DNA of 64,000 nt, from positions 2,294,001-2,358,000 of the forward strand of contig NZ_CP158480.1 of assembly GCF_050920755.1 (NCBI RefSeq). The letters run 5' to 3'. The position numbers were made by a program, and so were the translations under genes. The stretch is from Oligella sp050920755. Its GTDB lineage: Bacteria; Pseudomonadota; Gammaproteobacteria; Burkholderiales; Burkholderiaceae_B. A model generated the notes under the pieces. That model worked only from the letters and a program-made list of their open reading frames with translations. It did no database searches and was not told where the DNA came from. Of the stretch, positions 24,312-33,470 are shown piece by piece; within the stretch, counting starts at the first letter, position 1; every line of letters begins with the position of its first letter.

Positions 24312-26024
24312 CTACATTAAAAATCGTTGATACAAGGGTGAATGCTCACGCAAATAGCGGTCATCGCCCTTGGCTTCAACTTTGCCATGATGAAGTAAAA
24401 TTATTTGATCGGCTTGTTGAATCGTGTGCATACGGTGAGCAATGACAAGCACGGTTTTATCTTTAATTAGATCCTTTAATGCTGCCTGAATTAATGCCTC
24501 ATTTTCAAAATCCAAAGAAGCGGTCATTTCATCCAGCAACACAATGGGAGCGTCTTTTAATATCGCACGTGCGATGGAGATACGTTGACGTTCGCCGCCT
24601 GAAAGACGAACGCCATTTTCACCGATGACAGTATCAATACCGTCAGGCATACGGGCGATCAATTCATCGCAACGAGCGACTTTAGCAGCTTGCAGGATGG
24701 CGTCATCACTGGCATTTTTATTGCCGACACGAATATTATCTTTGATGCTGGCGTTAAACAAAATCACTTCTTGAAAAACGATGGAAAAGTGTTGTAGCAA
24801 GGTTTCAGGATCAACTTGACTGATATCCTCACCTCCCAATAAAATACGACCACCCTGAATATCCCAAAAACGAGCCGCCAGTTTGGCAAGCGTGGTTTTA
24901 CCACTACCCGAAGGGCCAATTAATGCAGTGATTTGTCCTTGTTTAGCCACAAAATTAACCCCATTAATCACTGAATGCGTATCGTAGCCGAAGAACACAT
25001 CTTCAAAAACCAAATCAAAGTTTTTAGGGCGCATTTCGGTACGACCTGTTTGAATGGGCATCGTCTTGATTTCTTTGATACGTGCAACCACGGCATCCAG
25101 TAAAAGCAACATCACCAAAAAACCCAACACTCCCTCGATGGGTAAATATAAACTACCTGCCAACAAGAGATAAGCGATATAAGTGATTAATTCAATGTCA
25201 CCCGTCAACCAAAGCTGCAGACCGACGACAGCGACAGAAACGAGACCGAGTTTTAAAATAATTACGGAGAATCCGATGCCAACGGAAGTAAGGAGTTCCG
25301 CTTTTTGTTTAATCCGAGTACTCTCACTGAGCCGTTGGGCTATCCACGCCATGACTTGTTCTTCCTGATGGTAAGCTTTAATATCCGCCATTTGATCAAG
25401 CGTGCTTTGCAAAGCTTCATGCACCTGACGACCGGCGGCAACCGAGTCAATATATTGACGCTTTTGCGCACGCTTCGATAACATAAAAACCAGTATTGCC
25501 ACAGGGATGACCCATAAAGCTGCCACTCCCATCCATAGGTGATGACTTAACAGCATGACCGAAATGATGCAGGTTGAGATAATAGTGGCATAAAATTGGG
25601 GCACCGCATGAGAGAAAATCAAATCATATAACTCCATATCACTCATGACCGTCGCAGAGAGATCGGATACGTCTCGTTGCTGAAAATATGAAAGCGGCAA
25701 TTGCTTTAGGCGATTACCAACCGCAATGCGATTACGTGCGCTTTCATTGTAAACACCAAGATATAACGCAGTATAGTCCCATCGATTGAGTAATAACATG
25801 AGCACCAGACACACAGCAATCAGCACGAGATAGTGAGTAAGCGTCAGCTGCAGCGGAGAGGAAAAACGATGAGTTTCCCCCAAATACTGCCAGACAAACA
25901 GCAGACCGACCATCGGCGGCAATAATCGGCTTAAATTGACCAAGGTATGGGAAAAAATGGATTTTTTTAAGCTCTGTACTCCCTGATCGGACAGGGCGAA
26001 GCGTTTTTTAAAGTATTGATTCAT
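24312..26024 (-). CDS. ABC transporter, fused membrane and ATPase (IrtB/YbtQ-like siderophore importer half)
   Basis: 570 residues. An N-terminal exporter-fold membrane domain with about six helices is followed by an ATPase with Walker A GPSGSGKTT, signature LSGGERQR and Walker B IVLLDEMTA. The context (SIP-type ferric-siderophore reductase and a second ABC half-transporter in one operon behind a Fur-type box) matches IrtAB/YbtPQ, exporter-fold proteins that import ferric siderophores. The start overlaps the SIP stop by 4 bp (ATGA). The substrate is unknown, and no siderophore synthesis genes or TonB receptor are adjacent. Confidence 0.82.
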   Translation of the reverse strand: MNQYFKKRFALSDQGVQSLKKSIFSHTLVNLSRLLPPMVGLLFVWQYLGETHRFSSPLQLTLTHYLVLIAVCLVLMLLLNRWDYTALYLGVYNESARNRIAVGNRLKQLPLSYFQQRDVSDLSATVMSDMELYDLIFSHAVPQFYATIISTCIISVMLLSHHLWMGVAALWVIPVAILVFMLSKRAQKRQYIDSVAAGRQVHEALQSTLDQMADIKAYHQEEQVMAWIAQRLSESTRIKQKAELLTSVGIGFSVIILKLGLVSVAVVGLQLWLTGDIELITYIAYLLLAGSLYLPIEGVLGFLVMLLLLDAVVARIKEIKTMPIQTGRTEMRPKNFDLVFEDVFFGYDTHSVINGVNFVAKQGQITALIGPSGSGKTTLAKLAARFWDIQGGRILLGGEDISQVDPETLLQHFSIVFQEVILFNASIKDNIRVGNKNASDDAILQAAKVARCDELIARMPDGIDTVIGENGVRLSGGERQRISIARAILKDAPIVLLDEMTASLDFENEALIQAALKDLIKDKTVLVIAHRMHTIQQADQIILLHHGKVEAKGDDRYLREHSPLYQRFLM

Positions 26025-26863
26025 GCGTTTTCCATATGATCGGTCGTTTGGTAGCGTTCCTTTATGGCCGCACCTTCAGAACAACCAGCCTCCCAATAAG
26101 GGCAAGCATACCATTCACGGCGTTGCCAATTTAATTCACCCCTTAAATAATTACGCACTAACTTAACCGTAGCGGATTCTGCTGCAATATAAGCAAAACG
26201 ATCATGAGCCGGCAAATTCAGTTGTTTGACTAATTTAAACAACTGACTGCCGTGTTGCGGATGCGCATTAAATTGCCAGTGAAACTTGATAGAAGCCGAG
26301 GTCGGCAAGTCGAGTTGATCGGCACGATCCAGAAGTTCAATCACACAATGCCCTTTCGCAGATGAGGGTAAGGTCGCCAAAATCACGCTCATCACAGGTA
26401 GGGCGGAGGCATCGCCGACAAGTAGATAATGAGTGGCAGGCGGGTACAATGCTCTTTTGCCGGCCTGCATCATAATACCCGGCACATCACCCATCTCAGC
26501 ACTATCAGCCCATGTGGATGTGGGACCCGGATTATCGGCGTGAATCACAAAATCAATCCATAGCTGCTTGTTGACCAAATCGATTCCGCGATGGGTATAG
26601 GTACGGACAACAGGGCCTGTTTGTTCATTTTGCGGCTGCCAGCGCATGTTTTCATAATCAAATTCAGGAAAATCAATATGCCGGACCCCTTTGGGCGGAA
26701 TCAGAATTTTGTTATTAACCCCAACCGTGGTATCGGCGCATAGAGGGACTGCGTCACCGCCGAGGTAAACCCGAACAAAACTCGGACTGAGGTATGCTTT
26801 ACCGACCACCCTCAGTTCGGCACGAATAACGGCGTCACCCGTTTTAGTTGTCGCTTGCACCAT
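26021..26863 (-). CDS. Siderophore-interacting protein (SIP, FAD-dependent ferric-siderophore reductase)
   Basis: 280 residues. The FAD-binding N-terminal half has VVRTYTHRGID and WIDFVIHADNPGPTSTWA, and the C-terminal half has YLLVGDASALPVMSVILATLP and FAYIAAESATVKLVRNYLRGEL, both typical of the SIP/ViuB family. It probably reduces imported ferric siderophore to release Fe(II). It overlaps both ABC genes (20 bp upstream, 4 bp downstream). In mycobacterial IrtA this domain is fused to the transporter; here it is free. Confidence 0.88.
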   Translation of the reverse strand: MVQATTKTGDAVIRAELRVVGKAYLSPSFVRVYLGGDAVPLCADTTVGVNNKILIPPKGVRHIDFPEFDYENMRWQPQNEQTGPVVRTYTHRGIDLVNKQLWIDFVIHADNPGPTSTWADSAEMGDVPGIMMQAGKRALYPPATHYLLVGDASALPVMSVILATLPSSAKGHCVIELLDRADQLDLPTSASIKFHWQFNAHPQHGSQLFKLVKQLNLPAHDRFAYIAAESATVKLVRNYLRGELNWQRREWYACPYWEAGCSEGAAIKERYQTTDHMENA

Positions 26864-28655
26864 GCGATGCCTCCCTTAAACGCCAATGCGTTGCTTCTTG
26901 CGATTGTTGCCAGAGCTTGTGATATAAGCCGCCATTTGCCAGTAATTCTCGGTGCGAACCGCGCTCAACAATACGACCCTGATCTAGCACCAAAATCTGA
27001 TCGGCATGCATTACAGAAGACAGTTGATGCGCAATAATCAGCGTGGTTCTGGATGCGGCCAACGCAGTAAGCGCAGCTTGAATGCGCTGAGCGTTATCAG
27101 GATCGGCAAATGCAGTGGCCTCATCCAGGATGAGAATATCGGCATTTTTAAGAAAGGCTCGTGCTAAACTCAAACGCTGCATCTCACCGCCTGAGAAATA
27201 GGTTCCTTGGCTACCGTAGACGGTGTCTAAACCTTGTGGTAAACGGGCAATAATGTCTTCCGCACCAGCCTGCATCAAAGCCTGCTCAATTTCAGCATCC
27301 GTTGCATCCGCTTTAGCAATACGGAAATTATTGCGCAGGCTCATTTTAAATAACGTGGGTTGTTGTAAAACAAAAGCTATTTTTTGCATCAAAAAAGCTT
27401 GTTGAGTCTCATGCAGCGGGGTCTCATTGATGAGGATCTGCCCCGACGAGACATCATAAAAGCGCGCTGCCAAACGGGCAACGGTACTCTTACCACTCCC
27501 TGAAGGACCGACCAAGGCAACCGTTTGCCCTGGTTCAATATGAAATGAAATATCCTGCAAAACCTGAGTCTCACCATAAGAAAAGCAGACCCGATCAAAC
27601 CGCAAACTCGCACCATGCGGGGAAGCCTGACCCCAATGCAAAGGAGGACTTGAACACAACGCCTCAATACCATCTAAGGACTGCTTAGCGCGAAATGACC
27701 ATTCGCGAATAGACATCGAGCGCATTAAGTATAGACTTAGCAAGGGACCGATTAAAAAACAAATCACGCTGCCACTGAGTATATCGGCAACTGACTGACC
27801 CAAAGAAATCAATAAAAGAGCGACCGGAATAACAAAAAATGCGGTTGCATTGGAAAGCGTTTCAAATAACGTCATTTTGCCGCGCCACCCCAAACTCATG
27901 CGAATCACTGTCTGTTTTAGTGTCAAAATGGCTTGGTGCAGACGCTCAAAGGACTCAACACTTTGTGCAAACGCTTTAACCACCGGCATAGCGCGCACAT
28001 ATTCGACCATTTCCGCACTGAGCTGACTCAAGGCTTCATAATATTGAACACGTTGCTGCTGATGCTTGCGGCTCATGGCAGTGGACATGACATAAAAGCC
28101 CAATAAGGTTGAACATAAACTAGCCAAACCCAAACGCCAGTCAACTACGAGGAATAAAAAAATAACCACGACAGGTGAAATTAAGGTCATGGCCAGATCA
28201 GGCAATTGATGAGCTAAAAATGCGTGCGTTTCGGCAGCCCCGTCGATCAATTCCTTACGCAGCTTACCACTTGCATGCCGAGTAAAAAAACCGAGCGGCT
28301 GATGAATTAAGCGATGGGTATTGTGACGAATAATATTTTCTTCGATTTTAAAAGCGACGAGATGAGCGCAGAGCAATGCCAATAGATAAAGGATTGAACC
28401 ACTAACTGCAAAAACAGTCGCCCAAATCGCTTTGGCCTGAATGAACGATACATCAATAGCCGTTTGGCTGATTAATAACGCTCTGACTATCTGATAGATA
28501 AAGACGACTGGCATAAGCAGCGCAACACCCGATAGCGCAGAGCACAGCATGGCTAGTGTCAACAAATAAGCCCTACCTTCAGCATAAGGCAGCAAACGCG
28601 CCAAAATTGATACTGAACGAGTAGCAGATGTCGAGGGTTGATTAACTTGAGACAT
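26844..28655 (-). CDS. ABC transporter, fused membrane and ATPase (IrtA/YbtP-like half)
   Basis: 603 residues from ATG 28655 (MSQVNQPSTSATRSV); a TTG five codons upstream is also open. The exporter-fold membrane domain has about six helices (ILARLLPYAEGRAYLLTL at the start). The ATPase domain has Walker A GPSGSGKST, signature YFSGGEMQR and Walker B DILILDEATA. It is first in the ABC-SIP-ABC operon, with a Fur-type box 54 bp upstream. It most likely forms a heterodimer with the second ABC protein. Confidence 0.82.
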   Translation of the reverse strand: MSQVNQPSTSATRSVSILARLLPYAEGRAYLLTLAMLCSALSGVALLMPVVFIYQIVRALLISQTAIDVSFIQAKAIWATVFAVSGSILYLLALLCAHLVAFKIEENIIRHNTHRLIHQPLGFFTRHASGKLRKELIDGAAETHAFLAHQLPDLAMTLISPVVVIFLFLVVDWRLGLASLCSTLLGFYVMSTAMSRKHQQQRVQYYEALSQLSAEMVEYVRAMPVVKAFAQSVESFERLHQAILTLKQTVIRMSLGWRGKMTLFETLSNATAFFVIPVALLLISLGQSVADILSGSVICFLIGPLLSLYLMRSMSIREWSFRAKQSLDGIEALCSSPPLHWGQASPHGASLRFDRVCFSYGETQVLQDISFHIEPGQTVALVGPSGSGKSTVARLAARFYDVSSGQILINETPLHETQQAFLMQKIAFVLQQPTLFKMSLRNNFRIAKADATDAEIEQALMQAGAEDIIARLPQGLDTVYGSQGTYFSGGEMQRLSLARAFLKNADILILDEATAFADPDNAQRIQAALTALAASRTTLIIAHQLSSVMHADQILVLDQGRIVERGSHRELLANGGLYHKLWQQSQEATHWRLREASHGASDN

Positions 28656-28708
28656 ATCGAGTAGCGCCAAGCGACTAATTAAGTATATCGAATGACAGTT
28701 TTAACTAG

Positions 28709-28727
28709 TATAAATGATAATCAATCT
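28709..28727. promoter_or_regulatory. Fur-type box of the siderophore ABC operon
   Basis: TATAAATGATAATCAATCT matches the Fur consensus core (GATAATGATAATCATTATC) around TGATAATCA. It lies about 55 bp upstream of the first ABC gene. The product set (SIP plus siderophore-type ABC pair) supports iron regulation. Confidence 0.75.
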
Positions 28728-28861
28728 CAACTGAAGTGCTTTTTCCTAAAATTTGAAAATTTTTGTAAACAAAAAAGTGATTTAAGTCGCTAGTCGCGTT
28801 GATCGCGCCAATCAGTATGAATTTAAAGCGACGCCGCAACCCGTTTTTTTGCTAAACATAA

Positions 28862-28908
28862 ACAAACCCCCAAAACCTAGATGATGACTATCCCGGGTTT
28901 TGGGGGCT
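28862..28908 (-). terminator. Terminator of the truncated decarboxylase-like gene
   Basis: CCCCCAAAACC and GGTTTTGGGGG are perfect complements around a loop. The A-run before the left arm becomes a broken T-rich tail on the minus strand. It lies 37 bp beyond the stop codon of the gene fragment at 28945. Confidence 0.75.
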
Positions 28909-28944
28909 TAACTTAAAAAGCGATGCGATTTAAGCTTAGATTGA

Positions 28945-29080
28945 TTAGTTTTCAGAAAACTCTTTAAATGCAGCAACGGCATGGCTACCATACATTAAAG
29001 TAGGGCCACCCCCCATCATCACTGCAACACCCACCAATTCCCCCAACTCGGCTTTCGTCATGCCCAAACGAATGGCGGCT
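28945..29080 (-). pseudogene. Carboxymuconolactone decarboxylase/AhpD-like gene, C-terminal fragment
   Basis: AAIRLGMTKAELGELVGVAV, then MMGGGPTLMYGSHAVAAFKEF, matches the C-terminal part of CMD-family proteins. The conserved catalytic Cys-x-x-Cys-x-x-His half is missing: the frame runs into IS5-family copy D at 29080. No N-terminal part is found on the far side of the element, so the gene was cut by rearrangement, not only insertion. Confidence 0.72.
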
Positions 29081-30310
29081 TGAGACCTTTGCAATAACCC
29101 CTCAAACTTCCTAAAATATGGCTTATTTCCTTGCTTTCTTACTTCAGTCCCATGAGTAGTTTCTTTCAACAAACCGCCAAAGCCCGTATTGCCAAACATC
29201 TCGACCGTTTTCCGTTGCTTAAGTTAGATCAAGTGATTGATTGGCGACCGATTGAACGCTACCTCAATTCACAAAAGCAGCGTCGATTGACGACTCAACA
29301 AGGTCGTCCGAGTTATCCCGTGCTCGCCATGTTTAAGGCAGTCCTATTGGGTCAATGGCATAGCCTCTCCGATCCGGAGCTTGAGCATAGTTTGGTGACT
29401 CGCATTGATTTTACGATTTTTTGCGGTTTTGATGATATGGACGTTCCCGATCACAGTACCCTATGCCGTTACCGTAATTGGTTGGCTGAGGAGGGTTTAT
29501 TGGATAAGCTGTTAGTGCTTATCAATCAGCAGTTAAGCGAGAAGGGTCTAAAAGTAGCCAAGGCGCAAACGGCAGTGGTTGATGCGACGATTATTCAAAC
29601 GGCAGGTCGTAAGAAAATGAAGGCAATTGAGCAGCTTGAGGACGGTGAGTATCATGAGTCTGCACCAAGCACTGATAAGGATGCACGTTGGACAAAAAAG
29701 GGGGCTGACTTCCATATAGGCTTTAAGCTACATGCTCGTTCGGATGGTGAGGGCTATATTGAAAAGCTTAATACCACGCCCGCTAATGTGCATGAGGTTA
29801 ATCAACTTGAACCGCTCGTCAATGATTTGGAACAGGGCACGAGAGTAGAAGCGGATAAGGGCTATAGCAGCGCAAAGAACCGAAAGCGATTACAAGCGCT
29901 CGGCTTAGAAGATGGCATTATGCAAAAGGCGCATCGCGGTTCAGTGTTGACACGTGAGCAGATAGAACGCAACAAGCGTTTATCTAAGACTCGCTATGTG
30001 ATTGAGCAAAGTTTCGGCACGCTGCACCGTAAATTCAAACATAAGCGGGCAAGCTGTTTTGGTCTCGTCAAGGTGCATGCGCAGTCGCTTTTGAAAGCGA
30101 TTTGCATCAATTGTTTAAAAGCTGCCAATAAGCTTAGGATAGTTGCGCCTAATTTTGCCTAAAAGGCAGAATTAGGCAGATAAATGCCTAAAAAACAGGC
30201 ATTTATCGATAAAAGCGGGGTGAAATTTGTCGAAAATTTCCAAAAAAAATCAAAAAATTTCCAAGTAGAACAGAAATCCGGTATTTAACTGCTTTTATGC
30301 AAAAGTCTCA
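29081..30310 (+). mobile_element. IS5-family element, copy D (complete, 1230 bp)
   Basis: Both ends are complete, but the flanks GCT (left) and AAG (right) are not duplicates. The left flank is a truncated gene and the right flank a promoter without its gene. This copy is thus probably the product of recombination between two copies. Confidence 0.93.
29152..30162 (+). CDS. IS5-family transposase, copy D
   Basis: 336 residues with DDE motifs as in the other copies. Compared with copies A and C it has Glu instead of Lys in VNDLEQGTR, and shares FHIGFKLH with copy C. It appears intact. Confidence 0.95.
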   Translation: MSSFFQQTAKARIAKHLDRFPLLKLDQVIDWRPIERYLNSQKQRRLTTQQGRPSYPVLAMFKAVLLGQWHSLSDPELEHSLVTRIDFTIFCGFDDMDVPDHSTLCRYRNWLAEEGLLDKLLVLINQQLSEKGLKVAKAQTAVVDATIIQTAGRKKMKAIEQLEDGEYHESAPSTDKDARWTKKGADFHIGFKLHARSDGEGYIEKLNTTPANVHEVNQLEPLVNDLEQGTRVEADKGYSSAKNRKRLQALGLEDGIMQKAHRGSVLTREQIERNKRLSKTRYVIEQSFGTLHRKFKHKRASCFGLVKVHAQSLLKAICINCLKAANKLRIVAPNFA

Positions 30311-30336
30311 AAGTGAAAGTATATCTTTATTACATG

Positions 30337-30355
30337 CAATTGATTATCATTTATA
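30337..30355 (-). promoter_or_regulatory. Orphan Fur-type box next to copy D
   Basis: Read on the minus strand, TATAAATGATAATCAATTG shares the first 16 bases with the Fur-type box at 28709. It faces leftward into IS5-family copy D, 27 bp away, with no iron gene left behind it. The rest of 30311-30592 holds no recognisable gene apart from a hairpin near erpA. Confidence 0.65.
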
Positions 30356-30567
30356 CTTAGAATAGCGCGTGAGCAATAAAAATTTTTCTATCCGAATCAA
30401 TTGGGTGTTTTCTTTCTGATTTGTCGCCCGTTAGCTGTGTCAATACCCCATCTACTTTATCCAGACCAGTAAAACCAGCCTGAATGCCTCATGTCGTGTA
30501 TGACATAACCGTGAGCGTATCGCAAGTTTTTTACTTTTGATATACGCCCACCACTCAATTAAAGACG

Positions 30568-30588
30568 ATCAGCGGCGCATTACGCCGC
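30568..30588 (-). terminator. GC-rich hairpin after erpA
   Basis: AGCGGCG and CGCCGCT around a CATTA-type loop lie a few bases beyond the erpA stop codon on the minus strand. There is no clear T-run, so it may be a weak terminator or 3' stabilising structure. Confidence 0.45.
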
Positions 30589-30592
30589 TCAA

Positions 30593-30955
30593 TTAAACCG
30601 AAAAGGATGAGCCGCAACCGCAGGTGGTTGTGGCATTAGGGTTACGAATCACAAATTGTGCACCCTCAATATCCTCTTTATAGTCGATTTCTGCACCAAA
30701 TAAATACTGGAAGCTCATCGGATCGACTAAAAGGGTCACACCGTTTTTATTGATTTGGGTATCTTCCTCATCAACATCTTCATCAAAGGTAAAGCCGTAC
30801 TGGAAACCGGAACAGCCACCGCCCTGTACAAAAACGCGTAATTTTAAATCCGGATTACCCTCATCAATTAATAAATCGCGCACCTTTTCAGCGGCGGCAT
30901 CAGTAAAAATCAATGGGCTGTCGGGTGTTTGTAAATCTACCTGTTCAATACTCAT
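30593..30955 (-). CDS. erpA: Iron-sulfur cluster insertion protein ErpA
   Basis: 120 residues from ATG 30955 (MSIEQVDLQTPDSPL), preceded by a GGAGCAAGAG ribosome binding site. The frame is open for 11 more codons upstream. It has the A-type carrier fold with all three cluster cysteines: GGGCSGFQYGF and the C-terminal TTCGCGSSFSV. It transfers [4Fe-4S]/[2Fe-2S] clusters to apoproteins. It lies downstream of the DUF6776/argC/rpsI/rplM set only on the map; all are transcribed the same way. Confidence 0.93.
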   Translation of the reverse strand: MSIEQVDLQTPDSPLIFTDAAAEKVRDLLIDEGNPDLKLRVFVQGGGCSGFQYGFTFDEDVDEEDTQINKNGVTLLVDPMSFQYLFGAEIDYKEDIEGAQFVIRNPNATTTCGCGSSFSV

Positions 30956-31093
30956 CTCTTGCTCCAATGCGCTTTCGTCCAAGCGCATAAAATAATTGCT
31001 TAATTAATTCTATCACAGGACCGAGCACGGCCTCGTTATACCCACTATCGCAATAGTGGCTTTGAAAGTAAAATATCTATAAAATACAATAAC

Positions 31094-31837
31094 TTATAAC
31101 ATCAAAGTCTTGCTTAGCTTGACACTCTTGCCCTCAAGCACTTTCAGTGTAATTTCTTTGGGAGTAAAACCGAAGGGAATCACCAGCAAGCCCTCACGAC
31201 GCTGAATACGGCTAAAGTTAAGCTCTAATATGGGGCTCATTTGAGCGGCTTTCAAGTCAGCACCTTTTGGTTCGGTAGCCCCTTGGGCAATACTGCCGAT
31301 TAAAGAGTCACCTTCAGTCGCGCTACCGGCTGTCGGCACCACCTCCGGATAGAGCGCGACAGTTTGTGGTTTGCCATCACGCTCACCGACCGCAGTAAAC
31401 TCTAAACGCCCCTCAAAGGGTTGCTGCAAGCCGCGCCCACTCACTGAGAGCATCACTTTAAAATTTATATAACGCCCCTCTTGCTGCGCCTCAAAGGCTC
31501 TTAGGCTAATGGTTCCGTCCGGCCCGGCAGGAATCATCTCCTCATAAAAAGCCAACTCACCATTAAGCCGTGTGACCTCGTCATTCAGCCGCACAATTTC
31601 ACGACTGTACTGAGCAATCATGGCATTATCCAATAGCGCCTTGGCCTTTTGCTCATGATATTGATGTTCAATCGCCTGATAATTAATGGCCGCCTGACTC
31701 GTTGCCGACTGCAATTGTTCATCCATCGCAATTTGCAGCGCATCCAGCTCACGCAAATGCTCTGCGCGTTGGTGATAATAGGCTAAACCACCACCTATAA
31801 CGAGACCTAACAGCAATAAAAATAGCCGTGCAATCAT
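31094..31837 (-). CDS. DUF6776 family membrane-anchored coiled-coil protein
   Basis: 247 residues. One N-terminal membrane helix (LFLLLLGLVIGGGLAYY) is followed by a Gln/Glu-rich coiled coil (about residues 25-100) and a beta-rich domain (YINFKVMLSVSGRGL, LELNFSRIQRREGLLVIPFGF). Function is unknown. It directly follows argC (one base between genes) in the order rplM-rpsI-argC-this gene-erpA, which is conserved in Alcaligenaceae. Confidence 0.75.
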   Translation of the reverse strand: MIARLFLLLLGLVIGGGLAYYHQRAEHLRELDALQIAMDEQLQSATSQAAINYQAIEHQYHEQKAKALLDNAMIAQYSREIVRLNDEVTRLNGELAFYEEMIPAGPDGTISLRAFEAQQEGRYINFKVMLSVSGRGLQQPFEGRLEFTAVGERDGKPQTVALYPEVVPTAGSATEGDSLIGSIAQGATEPKGADLKAAQMSPILELNFSRIQRREGLLVIPFGFTPKEITLKVLEGKSVKLSKTLML

Positions 31838-31838
31838 T

Positions 31839-32897
31839 TTAAGGTAATACCGCTACAAATTCCAAACCGGCAGACTCAGGTAAATCAAACATCAAGTTCA
31901 TATTTTGTACGGCTTGGCCGGCGGCACCTTTGACCAGATTATCCTGCACTACCAAAATAATCAGGGTATCACCACCGCCAGGACGTGCTAAGGCAATACG
32001 TAAATTATTTGAAGCACGCACGGTTCTGGTCTCCGGCAAACTACCGGCGGGCATCACATCCACAAAATGCTCATCCGCATAGCGTGCTTCATAAAGTGCC
32101 TGAAAATCCGTATCAAGCGCTTCAGGCTTAATACGCACATAAATGGTTGAAAACATACCGCGAATCATCGGTACCAAATGAGGCACAAAGGTTAAACCTA
32201 CCGGTGCACCGGCAATGGCTTGCAAATGCTCACTGATCTCGGGATGATGGCGGTGACCGCTGACCCCGTAGGCTTTAAAGTTATCCCCTGCTTCGGAAAG
32301 CAAATTGGCCACCGAAGCGCCGCGACCGGCTCCGGAAACACCGGACTTACAGTCCGCAATAATGCCGTCCAACTCAATCAGACCTTGTTCCAATAAGGGC
32401 GCCAAGCCAAGGATCACGGTGGTTGGATAGCAACCCGGATTACCGATGATTTTGGCATTTTTAATTTTATTGCGATTAAGCTCTACCAAGCCGTAAACAC
32501 TGTCATTTTTTAAAAGATCAGGGCAGCTGTGCGGTAATTTATACCACTTCTTAAACACCGCCGTATCCTGAATACGGAAATCGGCCGCCAGATCAATCAC
32601 CCTAACACCCACTGCAAGCAGCTCCTCTGCCTGAGACATCGCAACGCCGTGCGGGGTCGCAAAGAACACCACATCACATTGATTTAAAGCCGCATTTTCA
32701 AGGGTCACAAAGCGTAAATCCACCTTGCCACGCAAGCTCGGAAACATATCAGCCACAGCCACACCCTCTTCGCTTCGAGAGGTAATCGCCTGCAACTCCA
32801 CCCGTGGATGTTGGGACAGAATACGTAACAACTCCACGCCTGTGTAGCCGGTACCACCCACAATACCTACTTTAATTTTCTGATTAGCAGCCGTCAT
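31839..32897 (-). CDS. argC: N-acetyl-gamma-glutamyl-phosphate reductase
   Basis: 352 residues from ATG 32897 (MTAANQKIKVGIVGGTGYTG), which has an AGGAA ribosome binding site. The NADP-binding VGIVGGTGYTGVELLR lies near the N-terminus. The catalytic cysteine is in IGNPGCYPTTVILGLAPLL, and GHRHHPEISEH is the substrate-binding His region. It makes N-acetylglutamate semialdehyde in arginine synthesis. Type 1 ArgC by length. Confidence 0.95.
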   Translation of the reverse strand: MTAANQKIKVGIVGGTGYTGVELLRILSQHPRVELQAITSRSEEGVAVADMFPSLRGKVDLRFVTLENAALNQCDVVFFATPHGVAMSQAEELLAVGVRVIDLAADFRIQDTAVFKKWYKLPHSCPDLLKNDSVYGLVELNRNKIKNAKIIGNPGCYPTTVILGLAPLLEQGLIELDGIIADCKSGVSGAGRGASVANLLSEAGDNFKAYGVSGHRHHPEISEHLQAIAGAPVGLTFVPHLVPMIRGMFSTIYVRIKPEALDTDFQALYEARYADEHFVDVMPAGSLPETRTVRASNNLRIALARPGGGDTLIILVVQDNLVKGAAGQAVQNMNLMFDLPESAGLEFVAVLP

Positions 32898-33007
32898 AGA
32901 AATTCCTGTGTTCTTAAATTTATTAATCACAAAAGCGTATACAATCTCATCATTGTAAAGGATCGATGAGCTTTAATCGCCGCCTTTGAGCACTTGGAGT
33001 AAAAGCT

Positions 33008-33041
33008 GAAAAAAAAACCGCCACCCAAATAGGCAGCGGCT
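33008..33041 (-). terminator. Terminator of the rplM-rpsI operon
   Basis: On the minus strand AGCCGCTGCC, a short loop and GGGTGGCGGT form a stem with one or two mismatches, followed by eight T. It lies 28 bp after the rpsI stop. Confidence 0.8.
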
Positions 33042-33068
33042 CTTTGTACATCTCGGTAAACGTATAAA

Positions 33069-33461
33069 TTAACGCTTAGAGAACTGCTTACGACGACGTG
33101 CGCCGCGTAGACCGACTTTCTTACGCTCAACGGCACGCGCATCACGAGTAACAAAACCGGCTTTAGAAAGCTCAGGTTTTAAAGATGCATCGTAATCAAT
33201 TAATGCACGAGTAATACCGTGACGAACAGCACCCGCTTGACCACTCTCACCACCGCCGTGAACGTTAACCTGGATGTCGAAGCTTTCTAACATATCCAAT
33301 AACGTTAAAGGCTGACGAGAAATCATACGACCGGTTTCGCGACCGAAGTACTCATCAAGTGATTTACCGTTAACAACGATATTACCAGAACCTTTTTTCA
33401 AGAAAACACGAGCTACCGAGGTTTTGCGACGACCCGTGCCATAATTCCAATCACCAATCAT
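33069..33461 (-). CDS. rpsI: 30S ribosomal protein S9
   Basis: 130 residues, the exact usual length. NYGTGRRKTSVARVFLK at the N-terminus, HGGGESGQAGAVRHGITRAL in the middle and the C-terminal LRGARRRKQFSKR tail that reaches the decoding centre are all present. It lies 9 bp downstream of rplM, as in almost all bacteria. Confidence 0.98.
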   Translation of the reverse strand: MIGDWNYGTGRRKTSVARVFLKKGSGNIVVNGKSLDEYFGRETGRMISRQPLTLLDMLESFDIQVNVHGGGESGQAGAVRHGITRALIDYDASLKPELSKAGFVTRDARAVERKKVGLRGARRRKQFSKR

Positions 33462-33470
33462 GACTTATCC

